Translations under genes and position numbers: made by a program | The notes under the pieces: generated by a model | What the model saw: only the letters and a program-made list of their open reading frames with translations | The model's database searches: none | Told to the model about the DNA's origin: nothing | Assembly: GCF_011320115.1 (NCBI RefSeq) | Contig: NZ_JAANOZ010000011.1 | Location: forward strand, 37,866 to 101,865 | DNA from: Croceibacterium segetis | GTDB taxonomy: Bacteria > Pseudomonadota > Alphaproteobacteria > Sphingomonadales > Sphingomonadaceae | Reading direction: 5' to 3' | Length of the DNA: 64,000 nucleotides | Shown: piece after piece, positions 1 to 9,800 of the stretch | Position numbering within the stretch: position 1 is the first letter of the stretch | Layout: every line of letters begins with the position of its first letter

Positions 1-147
1 GAACTCCTCCCACGCGGTCTGCAGGCTGGCGTAGTCGCTGGTCTTGAGCGTGATCGGCTCCCCTACGGTGATCGTGCCGTTCCTGACCGTGGCGCGGGCG
101 AAGCGGGCGTGCGTGCCGCCGACGTCGAGGGCGATGAGTTCGGTCAC
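1..147 (-). CDS. glk: Glucokinase, N-terminal part (runs off window)
   Basis: Glucokinase makes glucose 6-phosphate from glucose and ATP in the cytoplasm, feeding the Entner-Doudoroff pathway. Only the first 49 codons are inside the window; the rest lies beyond the left edge. Residues 8-17 read [10 protein letters not shown], the N-terminal phosphate-binding signature of the Glk family. The GTG start shares a GTGA overlap with the stop of edd, so the two are translationally coupled in a zwf-edd-glk operon. An N-acetyl-sugar or other ASKHA kinase cannot be fully excluded from 49 residues, but the position after edd strongly favours glk. Confidence 0.88.
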   Translation of the reverse strand, partial: MTELIALDVGGTHARFARATVRNGTITVGEPITLKTSDYASLQTAWEEF

Positions 148-1970
148 AACCCGCCCTCCGCCAGCATGGCCGATGCGCCGCGCTCGGCCTCGTCGGCGAA
201 GTTGCGGAACATCCCGAACAGCTCGCGCCCGGTGCCGAGCTCGACCTCGCGCATCGGCGCCGGCTCGCGGCCGGTCAGGTCGGCCGTGGTCGACAGGGTG
301 CCGTCTTCGGCCGAGACGCGCACCACGTCGCCGTCGCGCAGCAGCGCCAGCGATCCCCACGCGCCGTCCTTCTCGAGCGCCTCGGGGCTGACGTGGATCG
401 CGGCGGGCACCTTACCGCTCGCCCCCGACATGCGCCCGTCGGTGACCAGCGCGACCTTGTAGCCGCGGTCCTGCACCACCCCGAGCACCGGGGTCAGCTT
501 GTGCAGCTCGGGCATGCCGTTGGCGCGCGGGCCTTGGAAGCGCACGACGACCACCACGTCGCGGTCGAGTTCGCCGGCGGCGAAAGCTTGCGCGACGGCG
601 GCCTGGCTGTCGAACACGAGGCACGGGGCTTCGACCGTCCAGCGAGAAGGATCGACCGCGCTGGTCTTGAACACCGCGCGGCCGAGGTTGCCTTGCAGGA
701 GGCGCATGCCGCCGTCGGGCTGGAACGGGTTGGCCGTGCCGCGCAGGATGGTCTCATCGCCGCTCGCACCGGGATCACGCCAGGCAAGCTGCTCGCCGTC
801 GAGCCACGGCTCCTGCGCATAAGCCGACAGGTCGTCGCCGCAGACGGTCATGACGTCGCGGTGGACCAGCCCGGCGTCGAGCAGCTCGCGCACGACGAAC
901 CCCAGCCCGCCGGCTGCCTGGAACATGTTCACGTCGCTCGCGCCGTTGGGATAGACGCGCGCGAGCAGCGGCACCGCGTGGCTCAGTTCGGCCATGTCGC
1001 TCCAGTCGATCTGGATCCCGGCCGCGCGCGCGAACGCCGGCACGTGGATCGCGTGGTTGGTCGAGCCGCCGGTCGCCAGCAGGCCGACGGCGGCGTTGAC
1101 CACCGCTTTCTCGTCGACGCACTGCGCCAGCGGACGGTACTGGTTGCCCCCGCGGGTGATTTGGGCGAGCCGGTGGACGCCGGCGCGGGTGAGCGCCTGC
1201 CGCAGCGGCGTGCCGGGGTTGATAAACGCCGATCCTGGCAAGGTCAGGCCCATCAGGTCGAGCATCATCAGGTTGGAATTGGCGGTGCCGTAGAAGGTGC
1301 ACACGCCCGGCGCGTGGTAGCTGGCGCTTTCGCTCGCGAGCAGCTCGGCGCGGGTCGCCTTGCCTTCGGCGTAGAGCTGGCGGACGCGCTGCTTTTCCTT
1401 GTTGGGAATGCCCGTCGGCATCGCCCCGGCGGAGAAGAACAGTGTCGGCAGGTAGCCGAACCTGAGGCCCCCGATCAGCAGGCCGGGCACGATCTTGTCG
1501 CACATGCCGAGCATCGCCACCGCGTCGTACATCGCGTGGCTCAGCCCGACGGCGGTCGAGAGCGCGATGACGTCGCGGCTGAACAGGCTCAGTTCCATGC
1601 CGTCGGCGCCCTGCGTCACCCCGTCGCACATCGCCGGCGTGCATCCGGCGACTTGCGCTGTGGCGCCGGCCTCGCGCGCCCAGACCTTCATCAGCGGCGG
1701 ATAGGCCCCGAACGGCTGGTGCGAGGAGATCGTGTCGTTGTAGGCTGAAACGATGCCGATGTTCGGCCCGCGTTGGGCCGCGATCGAATCCTTGTCCTCG
1801 CCCATAGCCGCGAACCCGTGCGCGAGATTGGAGCAGGGCAGGGCGGTGTTGCGGTCGGCGTGCGCGTCGCCTTCGCGTTCCATCAGCTCGAGATAGCGCT
1901 CGCGCGTGCCCTTCGAGCGCTCGACGATCCGTTCGGTCACCCGGGCGATGCTGGGATGCAGCTCACTCAT
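144..1970 (-). CDS. edd: 6-phosphogluconate dehydratase
   Basis: This enzyme dehydrates 6-phosphogluconate to 2-keto-3-deoxy-6-phosphogluconate, the committing step of the Entner-Doudoroff pathway, in the cytoplasm. The 608-aa protein is full length for the IlvD/Edd family. It carries the family landmarks [12 protein letters not shown] (about residue 110), [16 protein letters not shown], and GGSTNHAIH in the middle, which hold the [4Fe-4S] cluster cysteines and active site. The Edd-type ending, with a [13 protein letters not shown] segment, separates it from dihydroxyacid dehydratase. It overlaps zwf upstream by 8 bp and glk downstream by 4 bp, so all three are one transcript. Confidence 0.96.
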   Translation of the reverse strand: MSELHPSIARVTERIVERSKGTRERYLELMEREGDAHADRNTALPCSNLAHGFAAMGEDKDSIAAQRGPNIGIVSAYNDTISSHQPFGAYPPLMKVWAREAGATAQVAGCTPAMCDGVTQGADGMELSLFSRDVIALSTAVGLSHAMYDAVAMLGMCDKIVPGLLIGGLRFGYLPTLFFSAGAMPTGIPNKEKQRVRQLYAEGKATRAELLASESASYHAPGVCTFYGTANSNLMMLDLMGLTLPGSAFINPGTPLRQALTRAGVHRLAQITRGGNQYRPLAQCVDEKAVVNAAVGLLATGGSTNHAIHVPAFARAAGIQIDWSDMAELSHAVPLLARVYPNGASDVNMFQAAGGLGFVVRELLDAGLVHRDVMTVCGDDLSAYAQEPWLDGEQLAWRDPGASGDETILRGTANPFQPDGGMRLLQGNLGRAVFKTSAVDPSRWTVEAPCLVFDSQAAVAQAFAAGELDRDVVVVVRFQGPRANGMPELHKLTPVLGVVQDRGYKVALVTDGRMSGASGKVPAAIHVSPEALEKDGAWGSLALLRDGDVVRVSAEDGTLSTTADLTGREPAPMREVELGTGRELFGMFRNFADEAERGASAMLAEGGL

Positions 1971-3396
1971 GCCAGCTCACCCCGTCGCGTTCGGCCAGCG
2001 CGATCGCCGCGCTCGGGCCCCAGCTGCCGGCGTTATACGGCTTGGGCTGCAGCCCCTCGCGCGCCCATTCCTCGCGGATTGCGTCGATCCACGCCCATTG
2101 CGCCTCGACCTCGTCGCGGCGGACGAACAGCGTCTGCTTGCCTTCGATCAGGTCGAGCAGGAGCCGCTCGTAGGCGATGCGCTTGTGGGTGCCGGAAAAG
2201 GCGTCGGGCATGGCGATGTCGAGCGGCACGCTGCGCAGCGCGATACCGTCGCGGTCGAGCCCGGGAACCTTGGCCATCAGCGAAAGCGAGATGTTCTCTT
2301 CGGGCTGGATGCCGATCACCAGCCGGTTGGGCTGCATCCTCGCGCCCTTGAAGATCGAGTGCGGCACGCAGCGGAACTGGACGACAATCTCGGTCACCCG
2401 CTCGTGCATCCGCTTGCCGGTGCGCAAGTAGAACGGCACGCCCTGCCAGCGCCAGTTGTCGAGATGGGCCTTGAGCGCGACGAAGGTCTCGGTGCCGCTG
2501 TCGCGCTTGAGCTCCTCGTCGTAGCCGGGCACGATCTGGCCGCCGACCGCGCCGCCGCGATATTGCCCCGTCACGCTCTCGTTGGCCGCCAGCGGGCGCA
2601 GCGCGCGCAGCACTTTGACCTTCTCGTCGCGCACCGGGTCGGCCTCGAAGCTCGATGGCGGCTCCATCGCCACCAGCGACAGCAGCTGGAGCATGTGGTT
2701 CTGGACCATGTCGCGCAGGGCGCCGGTCTGGTCGTAGAAGTCGACCCGGTCTTCCAGCCCGACGGTTTCGGCGACGGTGATCTGCACGTGGTCGATGTGG
2801 GTGGCATTCCACAGCGGCTCGAACAGGCTGTTGGCGAAGCGCAGCGCGAGCAGGTTCTGCACCGTCTCCTTGCCGAGGTAATGGTCGATGCGGAAGATGC
2901 GCGCTTCGGGAAAGGCCGCGGCGACGGCGTCGTTGATCTCGCGGCTCGAGGCCAGGTCGATGCCGAGCGGCTTTTCGAGCCCGATGCGCACCCCTTGGCC
3001 GGCGAGGCCGGCCTGGCGCAGGCCTTCGATGCTGACTTCGAACAGGCTCGGCGCGGTCGACAGGAAGATCGCCAGCCGGTCCTTCGAATCGCCGACCGCC
3101 GTGGCCAGGGCGTCGAACCCTTCGGAGGTGGTCACGTCGTTCGCCTGATAGTGGAGCCGGTTGAGGAAATCGGCCATGCGCCCGCGCCGGTTGGCCGGGA
3201 GGAACTTCTCGAGCGCGGCACGGGCGAAGTTGCGGTACTCGGAATCGCTCATCGGCGAGCGGGCCGTGCCGACGATGCGCAGCTTTTCCGGCAGCAGCCC
3301 GTCGGCGTCGAGCGCGCACAGCGACGGCAGCAGCATCCGCCGGGCGAGGTCGCCGGTGGCGCCGAACAGCAGCAGCGTGTCGGCGGTGAAGCTCAT
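1963..3396 (-). CDS. zwf: Glucose-6-phosphate 1-dehydrogenase
   Basis: Zwf oxidises glucose 6-phosphate to 6-phosphogluconolactone with NAD(P)+ in the cytoplasm and opens the Entner-Doudoroff operon. The chosen start gives 477 aa, the usual size, with the Rossmann motif [15 protein letters not shown] at residues 11-25 and the active-site signature RIDHYLGKE near residue 175. The frame stays open 24 codons further upstream, but that extension has no family similarity. The gene ends in an 8-bp overlap with edd. No 6-phosphogluconolactonase gene lies between zwf and edd, unlike some related operons; it must be elsewhere or the lactone hydrolyses by itself. The palindrome at 3477-3490, about 80 bp upstream, is the likely control site. 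Confidence 0.95.
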   Translation of the reverse strand: MSFTADTLLLFGATGDLARRMLLPSLCALDADGLLPEKLRIVGTARSPMSDSEYRNFARAALEKFLPANRRGRMADFLNRLHYQANDVTTSEGFDALATAVGDSKDRLAIFLSTAPSLFEVSIEGLRQAGLAGQGVRIGLEKPLGIDLASSREINDAVAAAFPEARIFRIDHYLGKETVQNLLALRFANSLFEPLWNATHIDHVQITVAETVGLEDRVDFYDQTGALRDMVQNHMLQLLSLVAMEPPSSFEADPVRDEKVKVLRALRPLAANESVTGQYRGGAVGGQIVPGYDEELKRDSGTETFVALKAHLDNWRWQGVPFYLRTGKRMHERVTEIVVQFRCVPHSIFKGARMQPNRLVIGIQPEENISLSLMAKVPGLDRDGIALRSVPLDIAMPDAFSGTHKRIAYERLLLDLIEGKQTLFVRRDEVEAQWAWIDAIREEWAREGLQPKPYNAGSWGPSAAIALAERDGVSWHE

Positions 3397-3476
3397 TGCG
3401 TGGCCCTGTTCGTCATTTCCGTCCGCCCATGCGTCGCCGCCACAGGCTCCCGCAAGCGCTAATGTCACGACTTTTG

Positions 3477-3490
3477 TGGTAGCGCTACCA
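3477..3490. promoter_or_regulatory. Palindromic operator upstream of zwf
   Basis: TGGTAGCGCTACCA is a perfect 14-bp palindrome 80 bp before the zwf start, in the gap between zwf and yjbQ. Its symmetry and GCGC centre match the style of LacI-family operators in alphaproteobacteria; I recall a closely similar sequence in the Caulobacter xylose regulon. It differs from the ACCGGT-centred operators of the pectin genes in this window, so a different regulator outside the window is implied. Confidence 0.65.
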
Positions 3491-3546
3491 TTATGTTCAG
3501 GAAGCGGCTTACACGCTTTGAACGCATCCGCCGCCGGCTTGTTTCT

Positions 3547-3963
3547 TCAATCGCCCAGCAGGTGCGCGGCGAGCGAGCGCGTGTGCGGGTCGCGGCGGTG
3601 CTCGGCGATGAACACGCCTTGCCACGTGCCGAGCATCATTTGTCCGTCGGCAACCGGGATCGTCAGGGTACTGCCGGTGAGCATCGACTTGACGTGCGCC
3701 GGCATGTCGTCGGGGCCTTCGGTCGCGTGCTCGTACCCGGGCCCCTCGGGCGCGGCGGCATCGAGCCAGCGTACGAGGTCCCGGTGCACGGCGGCCGAGG
3801 CGTTCTCGGTGATCAGCAGGCCGGCGCTGGTATGCTGGCACAGCAGGTTCAGCACGCCGCGGGATATCCCGGTGCCGGCGATCCACTCGGAAACGTGCTC
3901 GCTCACTTCGTAGAGCCCGGGGCCATCGGTCTGGAAGGTCAGGATCGAGAGCGTATGCTGCAT
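3547..3963 (-). CDS. yjbQ: YjbQ / UPF0047 family protein
   Basis: A 138-aa cytoplasmic protein of the YjbQ (UPF0047) family, small trimeric beta-rich proteins sometimes called secondary thiamine-phosphate synthase because they partly replace ThiE in mutants. The true cellular role is unsettled. Family marks are HTSAGLLITENA near residue 45, HATEGPDDMPAH around residue 79, GTWQGVFIAEHR near the C-terminus, and the matching length. The ATG at 3963 is 18 bp from the start of the divergent AlkB-like gene, so they share a promoter region. A longer open frame extends upstream but is only antisense to that neighbour. Confidence 0.88.
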   Translation of the reverse strand: MQHTLSILTFQTDGPGLYEVSEHVSEWIAGTGISRGVLNLLCQHTSAGLLITENASAAVHRDLVRWLDAAAPEGPGYEHATEGPDDMPAHVKSMLTGSTLTIPVADGQMMLGTWQGVFIAEHRRDPHTRSLAAHLLGD

Positions 3964-3981
3964 CGTTGCCCCTATAGAGCG

Positions 3982-4551
3982 ATGTCGATCCAGGGCGAAC
4001 TGTTTGCTGTCGAGGAGCCGCCGGCCGTGCCGGGGCTGGCGCTGGTGCGCGAGGCGGTCACTCCGGCCGAGGAGGCCGAGCTCGCCGCCCGGATCGACGC
4101 GGCGCCGCTGGCCCCGTTCCAGTTCGGCCAGTGGGAAGGCAAGCGGCTGACCGTGCATTACGGCTCGGCCTACGACTTCAGCCGCCACAAGCTGAACGAT
4201 GCCCCGCCGCTGCCGGACTGGCTCGTCGCCGCGCGCGACAAGCTGGCGCCGCAAGTCGGGCGCGACCCGGGCGCGTTCGAGGCCGCGCTGCTGATTCGCT
4301 ACGACCCCGGCGCCGGGATCGGCTGGCACCGCGACCGTCCGCAATACGGCGAGGTGCTCGGCCTCTCGCTCGGCGCCCCTTGCGTCCTGCGCTTGCGCCG
4401 GCGTACCGAAAGCGGCTTCGACCGCCGTGCCGTCGGCCTGCCACCGCGCTCGCTCTACCTGCTCTCCGGCGAAGTGCGCCGCGAGTGGGAGCACTCGATC
4501 GTCCCGCAGGGCGTCACCCGCCGCTCGATCACCTTGCGAACGCTGCGCTAA
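3982..4551 (+). CDS. AlkB-like 2-oxoglutarate/Fe(II) dioxygenase
   Basis: A 189-aa protein of the AlkB family, which removes alkyl lesions from nucleic acid bases or hydroxylates related substrates using Fe(II), 2-oxoglutarate and O2. The iron triad is visible as H116 and D118 in GWHRDRPQYG plus H171 in WEHSI. The 2-oxoglutarate-binding arginine lies in TRRSITLR at the C-terminus, and LIRYDPGAGIGWHRD matches the core strand. It is closer to the short AlkB-like group than to E. coli AlkB itself, so the substrate is not certain. It diverges from yjbQ and overlaps the converging TMEM175 gene by 4 bp at the stops. Confidence 0.88.
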   Translation: MSIQGELFAVEEPPAVPGLALVREAVTPAEEAELAARIDAAPLAPFQFGQWEGKRLTVHYGSAYDFSRHKLNDAPPLPDWLVAARDKLAPQVGRDPGAFEAALLIRYDPGAGIGWHRDRPQYGEVLGLSLGAPCVLRLRRRTESGFDRRAVGLPPRSLYLLSGEVRREWEHSIVPQGVTRRSITLRTLR

Positions 4552-5126
4552 CCCGCCACCGCCCGCTCGATCCGTCGGTCGGGCACCAGCCAGATCAGCG
4601 CCGCCGCGACGAACAGCGCCATCCCGGCTTCGGGCTGCCACAGCCACGCGGCTGCGATTCCGGCGAGGTAGAACAGCGGCGAGAGCTTGCCCTTCAGGTC
4701 GCGCCCGATCGCCAGCGCGAGCGCTCCGTCCGGTCCTTCGGCGGCGATGATCCGCCGCTGGAGGACGACATAGGCGATCGCGCAGGCGAGCAGGTTGGCG
4801 CCGTAGGTCATCGTCGGCCAGCGGGCGAAGTGGTTCTCACCCATCCACGCGGTGCCGAACGGCAGGAGGCTGAGCCAGAACAGCAAGTGCAGGTTGGCCC
4901 ACAGGATGCCGCCGGTCACCCGGTCGGTCACGTGGAGCATGTGGTGGTGATTGTTCCAGTAGATGCCGATGTAGACGAAGCTCAGCACGTAGCTGAGGAA
5001 CACCGGCCAGAGCGGCCACAGCGCCGCCGGGCTCGCATCGTGCGGCGCCTTCAGCTCGAGCACCATGATGGTGATGATGATCGCCAGCACACCGTCGCTG
5101 AACGCCTCGAGCCGCCTGGTGTCCAT
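4548..5126 (-). CDS. TMEM175 (DUF1211) family membrane protein, putative K+ channel
   Basis: A 192-aa integral membrane protein of the TMEM175/DUF1211 family, whose studied members are potassium-permeable channels. The signature FSDGVLAI is at residues 9-16 in the first membrane helix, followed by TIMVLELK. Several further hydrophobic segments follow (for example around FLSYVLSFVYIGIYW and LLFWLSLLPFGTAW), and a HHHMLH stretch follows the second helix. Bacterial members carry one six-helix unit, matching this size. The ATG at 5126 opens directly on the MDTRRLEAFSDGV motif. Ion selectivity is inferred from the family only. Confidence 0.85.
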   Translation of the reverse strand: MDTRRLEAFSDGVLAIIITIMVLELKAPHDASPAALWPLWPVFLSYVLSFVYIGIYWNNHHHMLHVTDRVTGGILWANLHLLFWLSLLPFGTAWMGENHFARWPTMTYGANLLACAIAYVVLQRRIIAAEGPDGALALAIGRDLKGKLSPLFYLAGIAAAWLWQPEAGMALFVAAALIWLVPDRRIERAVAG

Positions 5127-5241
5127 CGCCGTCCCTTCGAAATGGTGCGGCACGAATAGCGGCAAGCGGAGGCACTTGGAAAGCTGGACGATCCCCGCGC
5201 CATGCGGCACATTCTCCGTAGAGACAGATGGAGGGGTCGCC

Positions 5242-6792
5242 ATGAAACAGGCACTGGTCGCGCTCGGCGCCGCGCTGTCGCTGCTGACCTCGCCGGCACA
5301 AGCAGCGATTTCGCAGGCGCAGACCACGGCCGGCGCGGTGCAGGGAGAGGTGGTCGACGGGATCGGCGAGTTCAAGGGCATTCCGTTTGCCGCGCCGCCC
5401 GTCGGCGAGCTCCGCTGGAAAGCGCCGCAGCCGCCCGCGCCGTGGCAGGGCGTGCGCAAGACCGTCGCCTTCGGCCCGGCGTGCCTGCAAGGCGCGATCC
5501 TCGCGCAGATGGGCAGCACCGCCGCGCAGTCGGAAGACTGCCTCTACATCGACGTGTGGACCCCGGCCAACACGCCCGCCGACAAGCTGCCGGTGATCGC
5601 CTGGATCTACGGCGGCGGGTTCAACTCGGGCGCCACCAGCGTGCCGATGTACGACGGGGCGAACTTCGCGCACCAGGGCCTGGTGCTGGTCAGCCTGTCG
5701 TACCGCGTCGGGCCGTTCGGCTTCCTCGCCACGCCGGAACTGAGCGCCGAGAGCGGCCACGGCTCGGGCAACTACGGGCTCCTCGACCTCGTCGCCGGGC
5801 TCCGGTGGGTGCACGACAACATCGCCCGCTTCGGCGGCGACCCGGCCAAGGTCACCATCATGGGCCACTCGGCGGGCAGCATGGCGGTGAGCGAACTGGT
5901 CGCCTCGCCGCTCGCGCGCGGCCTGTTCCGCGGCGCCATCGCCGAAAGCGGGGCCAACTTCGCCCCGCCGGGCTCGTTCGCCGCCGCCGGCGTGCCCTTG
6001 CAGGCCGAGGCCGACGCCAGAGGCAAGGCCTGGCTCTCCGCGCTCGGCGCCAACACGCTGACCGAGGCGCGGGCTCTGCCGGCCGAGAAGCTCGAAGCGG
6101 CGCAGCACGACAAGGGCGCGCCGCGCTTCGGGCCGGTGATGGACGGCTACGTGATCCCCGGCGACCAGGCGCTGCTGTGGCGGCAGGGCCGTTTCAACGA
6201 CGTGCCGGTGCTCGTCGGCTCAACCTCGGACGAAGCCGCGGTATTCGGCGGCCGCCGCACGGTGACCCCGGCCGAGTTCGAGAGGCAGGTCCGTGACGGT
6301 TACGGCGCCAAGGCCGACGAAATCCTCGCCGCCTATCCGCACGAGACCGATGTCCAGGCGACCCGCTCGGCCAAGAACCTGATGACCGAAACCACCTTCA
6401 CCTCGAACATGTTCGCCTGGGCCACGTTGCAGGCGCAGAACGGCCGTGCGCCGGCCTACGCATACTATTTTCACCGCCCGACCGACGCGAACCCCGAAGG
6501 CTCGGGCCACGGCAGCGAGGTGCCCCTGGTCTTTGCCAACGAGGATCACCGCCCGGGCCGAGCGGCGTGGAGCGACGAAGATCGCGCGCTGTCGCACGAA
6601 CTGCAGAGCTACTGGGTCAACTTCGCCAAGACCGGCGATCCCAACGGCCCCGGCCTGCCCAAGTGGCCGAAGTTCCAGCCCGGCAAGATCACCGTGATGG
6701 CGCTCGGCAAGGACAACAAGCCGATTCCGCTGCCGCTCGAGTGGCGTCTCAAGGCGCTGGCGAACTATTACGCCTGGCGCCGCGCCCGGTAG
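5242..6792 (+). CDS. Secreted type-B carboxylesterase
   Basis: A 516-aa carboxylesterase/lipase of the alpha/beta-hydrolase type-B family. A cleavable signal peptide (MKQALVALGAALSLLTSPAQA) predicts a periplasmic or secreted enzyme. The nucleophile is S210 in GHSAGS, the oxyanion hole is YGGGF near residue 124, SEDCLYIDVW is the usual type-B motif near residue 97, and the acid and base probably lie in TSDEAAVFG and GHGSEVPLVF. The ATG at 5242 follows a GAGGGGT ribosome site. The natural ester is unknown. It stands alone and lacks the uronate-regulon operator, unlike the second type-B esterase at 41183. Confidence 0.9.
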   Translation: MKQALVALGAALSLLTSPAQAAISQAQTTAGAVQGEVVDGIGEFKGIPFAAPPVGELRWKAPQPPAPWQGVRKTVAFGPACLQGAILAQMGSTAAQSEDCLYIDVWTPANTPADKLPVIAWIYGGGFNSGATSVPMYDGANFAHQGLVLVSLSYRVGPFGFLATPELSAESGHGSGNYGLLDLVAGLRWVHDNIARFGGDPAKVTIMGHSAGSMAVSELVASPLARGLFRGAIAESGANFAPPGSFAAAGVPLQAEADARGKAWLSALGANTLTEARALPAEKLEAAQHDKGAPRFGPVMDGYVIPGDQALLWRQGRFNDVPVLVGSTSDEAAVFGGRRTVTPAEFERQVRDGYGAKADEILAAYPHETDVQATRSAKNLMTETTFTSNMFAWATLQAQNGRAPAYAYYFHRPTDANPEGSGHGSEVPLVFANEDHRPGRAAWSDEDRALSHELQSYWVNFAKTGDPNGPGLPKWPKFQPGKITVMALGKDNKPIPLPLEWRLKALANYYAWRRAR

Positions 6793-6847
6793 GCTGCTTG
6801 CCATTTCCGGCGGCGGGGGACATCATCCAGGGTAATTGGGGGTGCGG

Positions 6848-9800
6848 ATGAGACTGAAATGCCTCAGCCTGGCAGCATCGGCAGCGGCCCTCGCGGCTGC
6901 CGGGCAGGCTCACGCGGGCGACAAGGTGCTCCTCGGCCCGCCCCCCCAATGGGTCGTGGCGCATCCACCGGCCGCCGAACCATCGAAGCCCGGCGACCTG
7001 CCGGTCGAAATCGTCCAGCTGGAGCACCAGGTCCGTTTCGAAGGGGATGCCCAGCAGACCTATTCCGTCATCTCGCTGAAGTTCCTCAAGCCGGAAGGTC
7101 TGCAGGCCGGCAATATCACCTTCTCGTGGGAACCGGAGACGGAGGACCTGACCGTCAACCGGGTGCTCATCCATCGCGGTGACAAGACGATCGACGTCCT
7201 CGGCGAAGGGCAAACCTTCACAATCCTTCGCCGCGAGCAGGACCTCGAGCAGGCGACGCTGACGGGAACGCTGACGGCCAGCCTCATGCCCGAAGGACTG
7301 CAGGTCGGCGATGTGCTCGAAGCGGTTTCGACCAAGGTCAGCAGGAATCCGGTGACCGGATCTCATGCCGAAGATGTCCTCGGCCCGCTCAACCTTGCGG
7401 CCGGCCGCGTCGACGTATCCGTCGAATGGCCGCAGGGCAAAGCCATGCGGCTGGCCGAAACGGACGACCTGCCGCGATGGTCGCGCACGCTCGTGGACGG
7501 CTTCGAACGCGCATCCATTTCACTCGAGAACGTCCAGCCTGTCATTCCCCCCAACGACGCCCCGCCGCGCTACGGCGTCGCGCGCATGGCGGAAGCGACC
7601 GATTTCGCCTCGTGGGGCGACGTGGCCAACCTGTTCGTTCCGCTTTACCGGAAGGCTTCGAAAATCCCCTCCACCGGGCCCTTGCGGGTGGAACTGGAGA
7701 AGATCCGCGCATCGTCCGCCGATCCGGTCAAGCGCGCGGGCGCGGCGCTGCAGCTGGTCGAGAGCCGGATCCGTTACGTCGCGCTGGAAATGGGTACCGG
7801 GGGCCTCGTGCCGGCCGACGCGGCGGACACCTGGGCGCGCCGTTTCGGTGACTGCAAGGCGAAGACCGCGCTGCTCCTCGGGCTGCTCCACGAGCTCGGC
7901 GTCGAGGCCGAGCCGGTGGTCGTCAATGCCGGCTTCGGCGACGTCGTGGCGGATCGCCTTCCGGCGGTCGGGATGTTCAACCACATCCTCGTGCGGGCGA
8001 AGATCGCCGGGAAGACCTACTGGCTCGACGGCACGCGCACCGGCGATACCGGCCTGGCGCGGCTCCCCGTTCCCAACTTCGGCTGGGGATTGCCGATCAG
8101 CAAGGACGCGGCCGCGCTCGTGCGGATACTTCCTCCGCCGCTCGAGCAGCCGGATTCGGACATGACGATCGAGCTCGATGGGACCAGGGGCATTCGCGCC
8201 CCGGTCCCGGCCAAGCTCGAGCTGACGCTTCGCGGCGACAACGCGCTCGGCACCAACCAGATGCTCGCCAGCTTGGCCGGCAACGCGCGCGACGAGGCCT
8301 TGCGGAAATTCTGGCGCAGCCGCTTCGATTTCATCGATCCGCAGACCTACGACCTCGCTTTCGACCAGGACCAGGTCGAGCTGCATCTGACGATGCAGGG
8401 CACCGCCACCCTGGACTGGAAGGACGGCTGGTACGAAACCGACGAGACCGGGGTCGGCTATCGCCCCGATTTCAGCCGCGCGGCCGGGGCGGGGCACGAT
8501 GCGCCGTTCGCCGTCAGCTACCCCTTCTTCGTGCGGACGCGCGAGACCATACTGCTGCCGCCGACTTTCACCGGCAAGGTCAGCGGCGACACGACCGAGG
8601 TCGACGAGACGATCGCCGGGGTCGAATACCACCGCCACGCCAGCCTGACAGGCAATCGTTTCATGATCGAGCGCACCTCGCGCAGCCTGGTGCCGGAAAT
8701 CGCCTACAAGGACGCCACGGCAGCGGCAAAGCGCCTGCGTGAGCTCAGCCAGAATTCGGTATATCTGAGGATTCCCAACAGCTACCGGATGACCGAGGGC
8801 GATCTCGCGGTCGTCGCCAAGGAGACGCCGGACGACGACCCCGATGCACTCGTTACCCTGGGCAATTCGTTCCTCAACCTCGGCAAGAATGCCGATGCGC
8901 TCGAGCGCTTCCAGCGAGCCACCGATCTGGACGCGAAGAACGCCCTTGCGTGGGCCGATCGCGGGATCGCCGAAGCCTATCTGGGCAAGTTGAGCGAGGC
9001 GACCGCGTCGCTCGACAAGGCCGCGGCGATCGACCCGCAGAACCTCTACATGTTGCACGGCCGCGGCATCGTCGCCGAGCAGCGCCGGGCCTATACCGTG
9101 GCGATCGACGCCTACGGCCAGGCCATTGCCGTGAACCCCAAGGACGATTTCGCCTATGCCCGCCGGGCCCAGGCCAACTACGGCGCCGGCAAGGTCGATG
9201 CGGCCATGGCCGATGCGCAGAAGGCGATCGATCTCAAGCCCGACAACCTGCAAATGTACGCCTTGCGCACATTCGCCCTCACCACTCGCAAAAAACCGGA
9301 CGACGCCGTGGCGGAAATCCAGCGCATGGTGGCGGCCAACGCCGGCAACGTCGACGCCGCGACGCTGGCGAAGCAGATGCTGACCCAGCTCGGAATGGCC
9401 GACAAGGCCAGGGCCATCGCCGGCCCGCCGGTCGATTCGGCGCCCACGCCCCAGTCGTTCTACGCCAAGGCGCTGCTGCGCGAGGCGAAGGATGTCGACG
9501 GCCAGTTGTCCGACTTGAATGAAGCGCTGAAGCTCGGTCCGGATTTCCAGCCGGCGCTCTACACGCGGGCCTCGCTGCTCTACGGCAAGGGGCAAAGCGA
9601 AGCCGCCCTGGCGGATGCCGAGCGGGCGCTGGCGGGCGATCCGAAAAACGTCGACCTGTACCTGCTCAAGGCGAACCTTTTGCGCAATCTCGGCCGCCGC
9701 GAGGAATCGCTGGCGGTGGCCAAGACGGTCACCGAGGCCAATCCGCAAATGCCGTTGGCTCACGTCATCGCCGGCAAGATCTACCAGGCGTACGATCGGC

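Noticed and set aside
393..3462. Long plus-strand open frames opposite edd and zwf
   Set aside because: They mirror codon positions of the real genes, are rich in Arg/His/Ala/Val, and match no family; high GC removes stop codons on the other strand.
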